From Pardosa pseudoannulata (taxonomy: Eukaryota > Arthropoda > Arachnida > Araneae > Lycosidae), in contig CM063502.1 in the NCBI GenBank assembly GCA_032207245.1, forward strand, positions 132,831,205-132,895,204: DNA of 64,000 nt, written 5' to 3'. The notes under the pieces are model-generated. The model made no database searches. It worked only from the letters and a program-made list of their open reading frames with translations, and was not told the DNA's origin. Below are positions 1-12,209 of this stretch, piece after piece; position 1 is the stretch's first letter; each line of letters begins with the position of its first letter. A program made the position numbers and the translations under genes.

Positions 1-2186
1 GAACAACAAGAGACTCACTCAATTTGCTATCCCTTGACTCTGCAAAAAGGCTCTGAACAAAAAAAATTAAAAAAAATTAACTCCACACTGAGAATCTAAC
101 AAACATTCCTTCAAGTTACACTTTAATAAATTTTTAGCTATCATAAAAAAAACTTTTCAAACTTTTCCCCGTACTGTCAACATTATAATCCTTTTACATC
201 ACTTTTACAATAACATGAAATTCAAAAGTTTTAAGACACATTTATTAATAATATGAAAAAAAAAACCCGGCAAAATGTATAATATAAAAAAGAATTCAAA
301 ACACTTAAACACTTTAAATCTAATTCTTGTTGCAACTGAGTTTATAAAAACAGATAACTATAAAAAGCAGAAATTCAAAATTTATTATAAATGATAAAAT
401 AAGTAAATTATAAGGGGATAAAAAAATGAAACATAAAATCATCGGTTTCTAGATTCGTTAAAGTTCGTACTCAGCACAGGCCTTTCAAGTCAAAGACCAC
501 ACTCCGAAATTGTCATAACATCATTAAATTCAGAAATTATCAAAATATCCGTTCAGTTCATAAGTGTGGAAACATCTGTGCAGAATATAGAAAAGTTTCG
601 CATCGTAAAGAATCAAAACATCTCACTTTCAGTTCATAAAATCGAATCAAAACATCTCCTCTCACACGTACATAGTTAAAACACATGGCTATCTTCTCGC
701 AAAAATCGAAACGAAACATCAGTTCATCAACTCCTGCAATGCTCATTATCCATGATGAAAATAAGAAAACAAGTTTTATAGAGGGTACAGTTCTTAATGT
801 TTAGTTGATATCATTAATTTAGGCAAGTTGGTTAAGAACGAAACTGCCACGTCATAACAATTTAGAAAATTTTAGACAGATGCGCTCCACTAAAAGCTTG
901 GCATAATTTTTGCTTCGAAAGAATTCCTCTTTCTGAAGGTCACAGCAAATTCACATTATCTTTTGGATTCATAGAATAATAATCCCGCGATATCGGAATT
1001 AAATAAATTTTTATTAGTTCTCAAAAATTTTGCCTATATATGTGGATTAATATTGTGGAAACTGACTTCCAATATTGCTGATCACAAAATAATAATTAAA
1101 TTTCTCTAAAATCAAAATTTAAATTCCTAACCAAATTATTAAGATAGCCTGGGAGTTCACACACACACAAAATTTAACCCCACACAAAATCAAACCACAT
1201 TTTAAAATAAAAATGTTATTATATTTAAAAACGATTTATGTAAACAAAATTTATAAACGAAACCACCGAAGATCGTAAATCATTAATACAATATAAATAT
1301 TAATTTCAAATTTAAAGATTTTTCAATACTGTCACAGAATTTCCACATTTAAAATCAAATGCAATCAATAATTATTAAAACAATTTCTTTTACAAACAAT
1401 AAATAGGAAAAATAATTTAAAGACCTGCTGTTTGATTGTTCACAAAATTAAGTTTCTTGATTCTTGTTTACGCATAATTTGCACAGTAAAAATAAACCAA
1501 AATTATTAATTTTTTACACTGTTAACATAAAAATCAACAAAATTATTCTTAAATCATTTCTTTAGTATTATGAATCAAATCAGAGAAACAACCATAAACT
1601 TTATTAAAAATTATCTCATATCAAGAAATATTATTCATTTAACAATTTAGATATCTTTTCAAGAGCAGAAATTTTAAACTATAAAATACAATCAAATTTT
1701 AATTTCAAAATTTTACCTTCGATAACGAAAATTAGTGGAAGCAGTAGTTTTTTCTGTCCGATAAAATTGCATCTTTTATCCAGCTTGTACTGGAATAACT
1801 TTTAAATTTTCAAATTTCCCAAACATTCTTTTTAAATTCCACTGAAAATTTTACCGAGAATTAAGATTTTAATTTTGAAGCATGGTCTGGAAAATCGGTG
1901 AGTTGACATATCCTTGTCCGAAGAATTCTTTGGATGGCTTGAAAGGGAACTCGGCAGGAACACGGCGATCTCGATGCGGAAGACGCATTGTAGGGAACTG
2001 GATGCGTATGTTACGGAAACTACTCAAATTGGTTTTTCGGAGTTCTTGTAGCTATCTCTGCAGTCGAAGGGAGGATGCCGTAGTCTTGATGTTTATCAAA
2101 GGTAGTACAGGTCTGAGTTAGCTTGGTAGGAAATACCTATGTTATTTTCGATATTCACAGTCACTAAAACTTCGCAAGATTTATCC
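1..2186. other. AT-rich stretch without a recognisable gene
   Basis: No reading frame here resembles a known protein; the longest open frames are about 60-80 codons with no recognisable domain. Near 530-730 the phrases 'cagttcat' and 'atcaaaacatctc' recur in a loose, degenerate repeat. I see no ends of a mobile element. Confidence 0.6.
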
Positions 2187-2188
2187 GC

Positions 2189-2242
2189 ATGGACTCGAAA
2201 TCCATTGGGGTTTCCCAGCTCAGGTTCGAATCCTGTCTACTG
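2189..2242 (+). pseudogene. tRNA-Ser(CGA)-like 3' fragment
   Basis: The stretch reads as the anticodon arm, variable arm and T arm of a serine tRNA. It holds an anticodon-loop region with CGA (ggactcgaaatcc), a GC-rich variable arm, and a canonical T arm or B box (ggttcgaatcc). The D arm and 5' acceptor strand are not recognisable upstream, so it cannot be an intact tRNA gene. A second tRNA-Ser 3' half lies at 20,832. It may be a tRNA pseudogene or the tRNA-derived part of a retroelement or SINE. Confidence 0.6.
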
Positions 2243-3172
2243 TGTGTAATCGACGGAGAATTAACTGCCCCAAATTTTACACTTGAAACCCATTTTCAGT
2301 TGCCCCTATTATTTTATTCAGCCCGGGCATGCTGGGATGCCAAGAGCCCCTTATACACTTCTGTAATGAAGAAACACATCAGTCGTCGTGGCCGAACATA
2401 ATTTTTATTTTATTCGATCAAAATAGCACAAAATCCAGAGGCATCTGAACCGGACGGTGTCAGAACGCTCCCTCTAACTACATGTGGCAACGGCAACCTT
2501 TAGCGAGAGACGACTGAATACCATGTGTGGTTTAGTGCCTTGAGAAAAAGCTGAGGCAACAGTTAATTGCTTATAGAGGGTAACTTTGATTAGAGACATC
2601 TGCCAAAGAGTAGCGTTTCAGAAGAGTAATATTGCTGATCGTTACAGATTTCTTGGGAGAGTTATTGCTTCCTCTTTAAGGAGCCTCCACACTATGGTCC
2701 ACTGCAAGCCATCACCACCGTCTGGAGGGGCTTTGGCTTATCGTGGCCGATGGCGGCAGACGATAAAATAGCCTTGGCGGACAATGGCTTCGGAGGCGGT
2801 TTTTCTCCAAAGATCAAAGGCAGCCAGATGCGCAACTTAAGTGCGCATTAGACACTATAGACGAATCAATGAGCTCATCTCATTCAGTGGCCCAGCGTGT
2901 GGATGCGACCCGTGAACCATCGTTCGAGGTCACCATCAGGAAGTGGTGAACAACTGGCCATAGTGTGGAGGCTACATCAAAATGGCAGCAATATCCTTTC
3001 ATGTTTTGAGAATCAAAGAAAGAATTTCGGGGCTCGGCTGAAGGAATGAAAACATCCTCGTTTAAATTGCATAGCTGGGAAAATATGATTAATATAGAGA
3101 AAAGAAATTAAGATTTAGAATAATGAATGAGAAAAGGGATAATTTTGGATAGACTTTAGGGCTTTGATATTG

Positions 3173-3210
<38 letters not shown>

Positions 3211-3475
3211 AAAATATTAGATCGATAAAAACAGGCAACATAAATTCTGGATGAGTTGGCTTTTTGTATAGCTTTATAGATGCTTTGTTCTTCTAATTCG
3301 TATACTCATTTCATATTCTTCAGGTCTTTTTGGTGCACGGGAACGTTCAGGCCTGTTCAAACAATTGTTTTAACTGTGTATGGAAGTTGTAAACCTTCTA
3401 CACCCAATCCATTTTTCTTCCTATCAGTTTTACATTTACTGGGCTTAATGAAGTTATAGTGTTTTGGTTCTGTTT

Positions 3476-3540
<65 letters not shown>

Positions 3541-4588
3541 TAGGTAGGTAAATAGATAGATATTAAACAGAATACTAAATATTAGCGACAATGATGCCAT
3601 TGCGACGAAACGACATTTATTGAAGACAAATCAACACTTAAAATTATTGAGTTGGCTTCAAAACGTGCGATAAAAAAAGTTTTTTTTCCAGTTTTCTCCC
3701 ATTATTTCTAAAACGGCTTCTCAAAAGCGAATCAAGGAAATTATATGATGTTCTGTATGACATGACATAAACGTGTATTAAATTTGGGGCCGATTGGTGC
3801 TGGTATGGGGGGGGTTGTACCTGTAATAATGCAAACGAAATAAACAAAAAATAACTCGAATTGTAAAAAAATGCTTCGATATCTTTAACTTTTTTTTTCA
3901 TTTAGCTCTCACTGTTTTGTGAAATCGTGTTCAAAGACAATCTGATAGACAAATCCACGCATTTACACCCTTCTTTATTCATATAAATATCGACTCGAAA
4001 TGATTCCGGCGCTGATGGGTTAATTATTTCGAATTATATTCTGATACGTAGCATACAGTACTCAGTAATAACTTAGAAGAAAATGTGACGATTTCCGCGA
4101 AATTGGCAATTCTCGTTAGAAATCCGGGAGTCAACCAGGATATAGCGTAGCTGTAGATTATTTAAGCTTCATGAAAAACAAGATCATCTTCCTATCTCTG
4201 CTTGCCATTTGGTACTACGGTTGAGTTCTGGTATTTGTACATGCAGTAGTTTTCTCAGCTATAAGTATTTGAGCTCTTCTTTAATTTTTTTTTTTCGTTT
4301 TGATAATTATATATTAACAAAAACTGTATTTAAAATAATTTTTATAAATATGTATTTTTCAAGTATATATTTTCGAATGGACTCTTTTATAACTTATTAC
4401 CTTATACATTAAATGATTAGCGTGGATATATGTAGACACTACTGCTCAGACACGGTACAACATTGTTGCACGCATGAAATTTAGTAGAGCAGTTCATGGC
4501 TTCGTGCGAAACTTCTCTTTCTCGAAACTTGAATCAATTTTTGTCTTTGTAATGCTTATATGATTTTCACGAGCTTTCATACATCTTC
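2243..4588. other. Non-coding stretch with microsatellites
   Basis: No supported gene. It holds a small inverted-repeat element (2,682-2,973), a (TA)n run at about 3,178-3,207, and a longer (TA)n run at 3,483-3,538 that passes into (GGTA)n. An open frame on the minus strand at 3,644-3,901 has no recognisable domain. Confidence 0.6.
2682..2973. mobile_element. Short inverted-repeat element (possible MITE)
   Basis: A 16-base sequence (agcctccacactatgg) at 2,682-2,697 occurs as an exact reverse complement at 2,958-2,973. They bound 292 bases that are more GC-rich than the surroundings and contain no coding frame I recognise. This fits a small non-autonomous DNA element. No clear target duplication is visible, so the outer limits and superfamily are uncertain. 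Confidence 0.45.
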
Positions 4589-4703
4589 TTCTGTAGCAGT
4601 GGCGTGCGGTCCATATGTGCAGGGTGTGCACTGCACACCCTAGCAAAATTACGAGAGACAATAATTTTCTTCACCTATGTTTACCTATCTTTATATGGTA
4701 TAT

Positions 4704-7311
4704 CAGGCATGGACAGACTTATTAAGACTAGGGGCCAAATCATGAACTGATGGAGGGCCGCCAGAAGTATAGGTAATTAAAGACAATAAAGAATTGATAT
4801 AATGTATTAAAATTGAAAAATAATTTATTAATTTGAAGCGTGGCACTGCATAGTGCTTACAATCTTTTTTATATTTGGCTCAAATTTACTTGTAGCAACC
4901 CGTAAAACTGCTTCTAAACTTTCAGTTGCAAGGCGGTTTCGATTTTTTGTTTTATTATTATTTAGTATTGAAAAAGTTCGTTCACATATATAGGTAGAAC
5001 CAAATAAGCTGGCACATTTCAGAGCGTTTATGCGCAACTCTTTGTACATATTTTTATCAATGCAGTGGTAAAAGTTCAACAAGTTTCCTTCGTCGAATAT
5101 GTTGCGTAAATCTTGGTCGTTTTGGATATCGATAATTTCTAACTGCATTGACTCTGGCGCATTTTCAACTGAAATCGTGAAAGGATTGCTGAATATGTCC
5201 AACAGAGGTTTCACTTTTTTAAAGTCCGAAAATCTGTCTGGAAAAGATTGAATCAAAATATCTAGCTTTTCTACATAACTGAAATTAATCGCAGTTTTGT
5301 TGAATTTTTCGGCCATTTTCTTATAATTCGGAAAATGATTGTAATTTCCAGAATTCAGTTGCGATCTGAAAAGTGTCAGCTTGCATTGAAAGGATGATAC
5401 ATGAGCGTAGAGCTGGGATATCAGTTGATTTTTGCCTTGAATCCGTGTGTTCAAAACATTCAAATGATTTGTAATGTCAACTAAAAAATCCAAATCACAC
5501 AACCAACCAGGATTTTGAAGTTCCGGGACATCCCTTTGCTTTTCCGCCAGAAATATTCCAATTTCTTCTATTAAATTTAGAAATCGTTCCAGTGTCAATC
5601 CACGACTTAGCCACCTTACTTCTGTATAAAACAGCAAATCTCCATATTCGCTTTCGATGTCATCAAGGAATTGTTTGAATTGCCTGTGATTGAGTCCTCG
5701 TGATTTTATGAAATTTACAGTCGAAACTACCACTTTCATTACATTTAGAAATTCAATTTTTTTAGAACAGAGGGCTTCTTGGTGTATAATGCAGTGAAAC
5801 TGCATGAGATCTTCAGCGTTTATGATTTTTTTCTTGCAGATACTTTTTTAGCAAAGTAACTAGCCCGGAATTGACACCAATCATAGAAGGAGCACCGTCA
5901 GTCGCAACTCCCGATAATTTTGATAAGTCCAAACCAGTTTTTGAACACTCATCCAAAAGTGCATTGAGTATATCAACTCCTTTGGTTTGACCTTTCAATG
6001 AACACATTCCTAATAACTCTTCTACGACTTCAAAATCTTACGTAACACCTCATATGAATATAAGTAGTTGAGCTGTGGAACTAATATCAGTGAATTCGTC
6101 GAGTGCCAATGAAAAAAATTCAATAATCTTAGTTTTTTCAGTTAATTGTTCCGCAATATTACCTGACAAAGACATAATTCGTCTTTGGATTGTCATACGA
6201 TTCAGTTGAATGTTCTCAAACTTTTTTGCTGCTTCTGGACACATTTTCTTAGCTGCAATTTCAATGCATTCTTTTACAAAATCCCCATCATTGAAGGGGC
6301 GACTTCGCTTTGCTATCATTTAAGAAATTTCATAACTAACTTCTGTAGCTGTTTCTAAATCTTGAACGAGTTTTGTAAACACAGTTTGCTGACCAATAAG
6401 CTTCCGTTTTAAAGACAACATTTTTTGCTTTCTTAATTCGCCTGTAAATTTGGTAAAAGTAGAATGCTGCGTTTCATAGTGCCTTTTTACATTATATTCC
6501 TTTGCAATCGCAACAGAATTCTTGCAAATTAAACAAACGACTTTGTTATGCGACCATACAAAAAAGTATTTCTCAGTCCATATTTCTTGAAACTGCCGAT
6601 TTTCATCTTTAGCCTTACGTTTTTTACTAGGTCCTGGCTTGTCCATGTTGCGTTCTAATCCTGTCTAGGGTTAACACTGCACCTAAAAACAATTACAGTA
6701 CCTACTTAAATTACCCATCCTTTTTTAAATTACCAAAAATAATTGATTAAATAGGTAGAGAAACATTTATTAATAACAGAGTTTTACTTACGATTTTACA
6801 ACACAATTATACACTGCACTTGACGGGTTAACACTGCAACAGGAAATCTACGTTGAATTTGGATCAAAATATATGACACCGGCTAGTCGCATTAAAATCT
6901 ACACTAGAACTATTGCCTTCCAAAAACACTATTAAACTGCTTCTTTCTGTTGACACTTCACTCAAATTAATACCAAACTGTCGGTCGCTGCGGTTAGCGT
7001 GGCTTTTATACCGCGCGTAGAGAGTCGAAAAATCTCGAACCCGACTCTGGAAGCTTCGTGTATCTACGCGAGCAATCGGGCATTCGGGACTATTCGGATT
7101 AATTCGGCGGCGTCGTTTCATTCATGAACTGGCTCGGTTTTCATAAGTTTTATGGACGTCTTTACTTTTGGAACATATTTTTTTGGTTTTATTCTGGAAT
7201 AGAATTCAATATTTTTCGAATGTACGAGAGTATTATTTTGCTGTCGGCGGGCCACCAGTATTTCACCGGCGGGCCGCATGCGGCCCGCAAGCCGTGGTCT
7301 GTGCTTCCCTG
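4704..7311 (-). mobile_element. hAT transposon with intact ends, nested in another hAT
   Basis: Both ends start CAGG and share a short imperfect inverted repeat: left CAGGCATGGACAGAC, right (minus strand) CAGGGAAGCACAGAC. The 8 bases TGGTATAT occur immediately outside both ends (4,696-4,703 and 7,312-7,319), a perfect target duplication. The 2,608-base unit holds one transposase gene on the minus strand. The part at 7,245-7,300 is GC-rich with repeated GGCGGGCC/GGCCCGC, a subterminal feature. It lies inside the element at 4,597-8,353, so it is the younger of the two. Confidence 0.88.
4828..6646 (-). pseudogene. hAT transposase (ZBED5/SCAND3-like), broken
   Basis: Read from 6,646 down, the protein starts with a basic stretch and a BED zinc finger (VVCLIC, then KRHYETQH). 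The RNase-H-like core has FSLALDEFTDIS and GVATDGAPSM, which supply two acidic residues typical of hAT cores. The C-terminal dimerisation region carries GSTYICERTFS. The frame is broken by stops at about 6,320 (TAA), 6,050 (TGA) and 6,041 (TAA), and by a frameshift in an A-run near 5,815-5,830. Between the breaks the frame is well preserved over about 600 codons, so inactivation is fairly recent. The closest relatives I recognise are the ZBED5/SCAND3/GTF2IRD2-like transposases. As it stands it cannot make a full transposase. Confidence 0.88.
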
Positions 7312-8364
7312 TGGTATATATAATAAATATTATTTATAATATATTCAAATATTATGTTGATTTGCTTGCTTGTATTCTCGCAGTGCGTGCGGTACTAGGT
7401 GCTGCACCATGTAGCGCGTTCACAAGCAAACAAACGTAAGAAATTTTTATGTGTACGCACTGCGCACTAATAGAAAATCATGCTTTATATGTATGGGCTA
7501 CTGGAGAAGCACAGCATACTATAGCTCTGAAGCAAGTGCAGCTATTTTTCCTGCACTTGGCATTTAGAATTATCCGAAGGTACGGTTTATTAAGCGTTCA
7601 ATAGAGCAGGGACTTACGTGCTGAAGCGCTTTTGGTTTTTTAACTGATTAACTGCCCATACGATTTTGCAGACGGTCAATGTTTAAATTTATATATCGTA
7701 AGATTTTGTATTCATGGAAATATAAAAGATATATTTCATCAATATAAAGGGAAATGTTTTAGTGTGGTAAAGTAATTTCGGTGATGTATTATATTTATAG
7801 AAATAATTCGCTGGAAAACAATTTTGTTTTGTTAGACAAAAAAGAAACGAACTCTGAAATAACAATCCAAATTTTACCATTCATTGTGTTTTACAGACAG
7901 TATATAAGTTATATCTGTAACACCCTGGTTTTGTTTTTTAAAATTGGGAAGATGTTTTTTGCAGAATACATGATTTTCAAATGTTAAAAACAATTAATGA
8001 ATATAATTTAATCCACTGACCGAACGAGAAACAGTTCTTTCTATTGCACCGGCGTGCAGTGAAATCCTCTGCACGTGGACTAGACTTTCGGTTTGTCGGC
8101 ACCAATGAACCTCCTGATGAGGCACCGCAGTGGCGGGTACCGTGTGGTGCTACGTTTGCTGAAAATGTAAGTTTTTCTTGGAAATATAAGCTTTTCGTTA
8201 TTTTTTTTTATTAATAAGGATAGACGTATGGATTTTGTGTACAAATGAATAATAAAAGTTAAAGAAGTGTTTAATGTACATTTTTATGCTTTTATTATTA
8301 TTGTTGTTGTTGCTCTCTGCACACCCTGCATGAACACCTACCACACACCACTGCTCTGTAGGTA

Positions 8365-8544
8365 CGCCGAACGATGGCCGAATGGTTAGGGTGCTTCCCA
8401 TTGGAACCGGAGTTCGTGGGTTCGAATCCCACTGTGGCGTAGATGTTTGTAGCCGTTAGGAATCGGCTTTAAGTAGTAGGTCCCGGTCTCATTAGCCCTC
8501 GTGTTGCAAAAAGTAGACCGTAGCGCTCCAAACCAGACCAAATC
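8365..8544 (+). mobile_element. tRNA-headed SINE, copy 1
   Basis: The 5' part is tRNA-like, with an A box (tggccgaatgg) and a perfect B box (ggttcgaatcc). The body that follows reads GTAGGTCCCGGTCTCATT and then CTCGTGTTGCAAAAAGTAGA, ending in a CCAAACCAGACCAAA tail. It is flanked by CTCTGTAGGTA (8,354-8,364) and TTCTGTAGGTA (8,545-8,555), a target duplication of about 11 bases. Three more copies and one fragment lie in this window. The B box and A box would form the internal RNA polymerase III promoter. Confidence 0.85.
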
Positions 8545-8555
8545 TTCTGTAGGTA

Positions 8556-9356
8556 TCGATTACGAAATCGTACAAACTCAATCTACGAGTCATATTGCAG
8601 CCAGATATGCGTTTTCTAAAAAATTGTGAAAGCCGATTATTTAAGAACTTCTAAATAGTATTCACTTTTGATCAGGGAAACGAAAATTCATGCTAAACTG
8701 TGACGTAAGAAAACCTGTTCACAATAATGTTTGGAAATTGATACGAGTTTAAGATTAAAGTAATTTTTAACTCCAATATAATTTGTAGATATTATTTTAA
8801 ACGCGTTTTTTTTTTTTTTAGGTGATATTAGATAATATATCACAAGCAAATTCAGTGATGTCATATACCATGCGCATGCTTTTGAAACTTATAATTTTAG
8901 ATTAGTAATGTTCACAAATGGAAATTATAACTACGGCAGTACACCCAGTAATAAATTTTTAGCTTTGTTCTAATAATTTAGCCTGATTTTACAAACATTC
9001 TCACCCAGTTTTCTTAAAAACTAGTTGCAGAATAAAGTTAAATCAATTAAATTCTAAACTAAAAATATGATTCATAATTTTGAAATAAACTTAACACAGG
9101 GACTGAATTCCAAAATATTTTGATTTATGTTCTTCAAAACAAAATGTTTGTTTTGAGCAAAAATTTAAAATATGGAAATGTCAATATTTCAAAAAAAAAT
9201 TCTCGATATTTTAGGATATACCAATTGCTAATTAGTGCGGAATTAACGTACTTCATAATGTAAGATATTTTAAAATGTACAATAATCCCAAAATACAGAT
9301 AAATAAATAAATAAGATTCAGTTGCACTGACTACCACAAATATACAGGGAGGTTAT
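8556..9356. other. AT-rich stretch, nothing recognised
   Basis: No coding frame with a recognisable domain and no repeat ends were seen between the SINE and the next element. Confidence 0.6.
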
Positions 9357-11739
9357 AATGAGGAATTTGCACATGTGGGGGAATGGAACAACTTAATATT
9401 TTTCTGGTAATTCCAGACTCATTAATTCCAAAAATGTTCTCAAAAATGTAAAAAAAATTGATCCATCCTTTTTAAAATTAATTTTAAAGTTAAGAGAAAA
9501 CCATGTGACTTGAAAACGACTAGTGATTGGTTTTGACGCCACAGTTCACGATATTCAATGTTGACATTTTTGTTAGCAAGTGCATTCTATTTCTGGTTTC
9601 TGCTTTGCTCGTATTTTAAAATTTTCAAGTCTTCAATAATTATTTCTACTCCGTCCTTTTTGATAATTTTATCAATCTCGATAATATTTCTATCTACATT
9701 TGTTAAAAATGTCTCTGTTACCAAACAACAGTCCGACATTCTCGCGAAAATTTACAGCATATCAATGTTTTCATTTTTGGAGATAATTCGGATTTATTGG
9801 GAGCAGAAATACGAGGAATCAAAACCTAAAGATATGTAAAATAATTTTTCATATTTTTCAGATTATCTTCCTTTACTTCAAATATATAAGTACTCTATTA
9901 ATTCTAACCACAGCTATTCTGTTTGTAGACACTGACAACATGTAAAACATATTTATATTTATGCACATATACACATTTGTTGTTGCAGTATCACGTTTTA
10001 TATATAGAGATAGAAGTAATGGTTAAATGATAAATTAGAGAAGGTATTTATATTTCTTTTAATTGGAAGTTATGCATGAATGTTATTTTGATCTGGTAAA
10101 ATAAAAAATATCTGAAATGTATTTTAATAATGTTGTTGGAAATATTATATTAAAAAGCCTTATTGGATCAAAATACTTAGATTATGTAGTAAAACCCATA
10201 TCATGTATGATTATAAAGATCACCATTGTAAAAATCCCATTTATTATCTTTCCTAAAGGTTTACCTTTTTTTGGTATGCAAAATACCAATTATTTCATGA
10301 TTACATTAAAAAAAGATTAATCTCATGAATTATTTTTAATTAAAACAATCATGGCTATCTTGCATTAAAGTTTCTTTATTAAATAGTTTATAGAAATGAA
10401 TAAAGACATTTTATAAAATTATATTAGCATAAACTGATATGCAAATAAACAGTATGGCCTGTGTACTTTTTATTTAATGTTAATTTTAAGAGTAGCATAA
10501 GCTTCACGAATAACGGGGCACATAAATTTAAACAAACATGAAAAGTAACAGGAAAAAGAGTAAATATATTGGCATATTTTATGTAACTAGAACCTGTTTT
10601 TGATGGCAGATGGAAATAATGATGTATAAATTTCAGAAAAATTAATAACCAAATTTTATGCTGTTGTGCTGAAATATTTAACTGATATTGTGTGTTTGTA
10701 CTTTAATTATAAATATAAAATTCACTCTACTATTTCTTAAAAAAATCACAAATTACTTCTTGAAATATATGTATTGTTCAGATTCTTCATAGTACTTTTT
10801 TATGCTTAAAGATTGTATTATTTTGATTTATATATTAAATATTAATTCATTTTTATTGCTTTATATAAAAGTTAAATAAAAAATTTATATAGTTTCTGGA
10901 ATTGAATTTAGAATTTTTAAGTAATATCAGTAGAGTATTTAAAAAATATATTGATACATTTTTTTCAAACTAGCATCCAATTTATTTGAAAGATGTCACA
11001 GTGTGAGCCTCTATATTCAAGAAAGTAGGTATATCTCGAAAAATATTTAAATACATTGAGAATACATAATTTCTTTAAGTTATGCATTAAATAATTATGG
11101 AAATTTATATCCTTCTTCATAAAATCATTATAACGCAACTAAGATTTGTGAAAATACTCCAAAATGAGGGATGTATTGAAAGTAAAAACAGTACTGGTTA
11201 ATCAACAGCACTTTCAAACGCAATATTAAAAAAAAGCAAAGGTTTAATTATAGTTAAATGGTCATCACAAATCCAAAGAGATGATTTTTATGATAACTTG
11301 AGGTTTAATTTCTCGTCTCTTTTCATAGCATTGGACCACGTTTTACGTATACTGGGATCTTTGGAGCGCTGAAAATTATCTTTTTATTACAATTAGTTGT
11401 TGCATTCGTACAGAGCAGCACAATACAGTATATGACTTTTTAATGTAAGACATAATAAAAAAATTTCTATTTATGCGAATTTTTGAACAGAAACAAATTC
11501 AAAAGTTGCCTTCTCCCATGTAAACAACATAGGCTGTCAGTGTTTTCATGAACTGTGATGTTACAAACTAGGCGGTTGAAAAGTAGCGTTTCCGAGAGAC
11601 GTTAAAGAGTCCGATATAAAAGCCATTAGAAATCCCTAATTTGGGCCCCAAACGAAACGAATAAAAGGTACTTTCCTGCTTACTTCTTTTGTCTTCTATT
11701 GTTTAAACATATTATTAGAAAACATGAAAATTCCTCATT
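9357..11739 (-). mobile_element. THAP-domain DNA transposon, copy A
   Basis: The ends are the inverted repeat AATGAGGAATTT / AAATTCCTCATT. The sequence runs parallel, in reverse orientation, to copies at 37,452-39,426 and 48,061-50,390. Near its 5' end (about 11,330-11,470, minus strand) is a decayed THAP zinc-finger exon, recognisable by KDPSIRKTWSNAMKRDEKLN. THAP domains bind DNA at the ends of P-element and Kolobok transposases, so one of these superfamilies is likely. No catalytic domain is recognisable, and I found no clear target duplication. The frame at 9,558-9,839 has no recognised domain. Confidence 0.75.
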
Positions 11740-12064
11740 GGCAGTTTTAGCGGATAAAATTAATGAAAACAAAATGGAACAAACAGCATACGCTATAGCG
11801 AAAACTCCCGGCTCTATGCAAAACGAAACAAACCCCTTAATAGCCGAATTACAAGAACAAGTAAAGCGACTCAACATTCAAATTGTGGAAATTTCAAGCG
11901 CTAGAACTAGCCTTCCACAATTTCGGAAGCGATCAAATTACTGACGCAATATTTTCTCTTCGTGGAGAATCAAGTTATTCTGAAAGAAGTGAAACTTACG
12001 GAAATTGTTTTTATCATGCAAAATTTAGTGAAAGCGTAAGAAAATGCCGCGAACCTTGTACTTA
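11740..12064 (+). pseudogene. Gypsy gag C-terminal fragment
   Basis: The segment ends with CFYHAKFSESVRKCREPC, a C/H/C/C array like the nucleic-acid-binding end of arthropod Gypsy gag. A parallel array occurs in the minus-strand element at about 17,225-17,290. A short acidic/polar helix-rich stretch (LIAELQEQVKRLN) precedes it. Two overlapping frames are needed to follow it, which shows a frameshift near 11,890-11,945. The N-terminal part is lost at the junction with THAP copy A. Confidence 0.7.
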
Positions 12065-12209
12065 GAAAATTTTAAAAATTAATATCCGCTGCTATGTCCA
12101 CACTCGAAAAACCCTTTGGCGTAGCGGCGTCAGCACATTACATATTGCATAAGTTAAAACATTCCAGTATCTCTAGGATCAGGGAATTTGTCACCCGTCC
12201 AAATCACCT

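Larger units (their letters stand above)
4597..8353. mobile_element. Outer non-autonomous hAT-like element
   Basis: The ends are imperfect inverted repeats. The left starts CAGTGGCGTGCGGT and soon reads GCAGGGTGTGCA; the right end, read inward on the minus strand, starts CAGTGGTGTGTGGT and also reaches GCAGGGTGTGCA. An 8-base flank TTCTGTAG at 4,589-4,596 matches CTCTGTAG at 8,354-8,361 in 7 of 8 positions, the size expected for hAT. Without the nested element at 4,704-7,311 the body is only about 1.1 kb and has no transposase frame, so it is non-autonomous. hAT assignment rests on terminal bases and duplication size. Confidence 0.7.

Noticed and set aside
2189..2242. Functional tRNA-Ser gene
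   Set aside because: Anticodon, variable and T arms are present, but the D arm and 5' acceptor strand are missing.
3644..3901. 85-codon open frame, minus strand
   Set aside because: No domain recognised; low-complexity lysine/phenylalanine stretches come from A- and T-runs.
6864..7121. 85-codon open frame, minus strand, arginine-rich start
   Set aside because: It lies in the GC-richer subterminal part of the inner hAT element, has no recognisable domain, and is not in frame with the transposase.
9558..9839. 93-codon hydrophobic frame in THAP copy A, possible membrane protein
   Set aside because: The matching region of copy C does not keep the frame open, so it is chance hydrophobicity from T-rich sequence.
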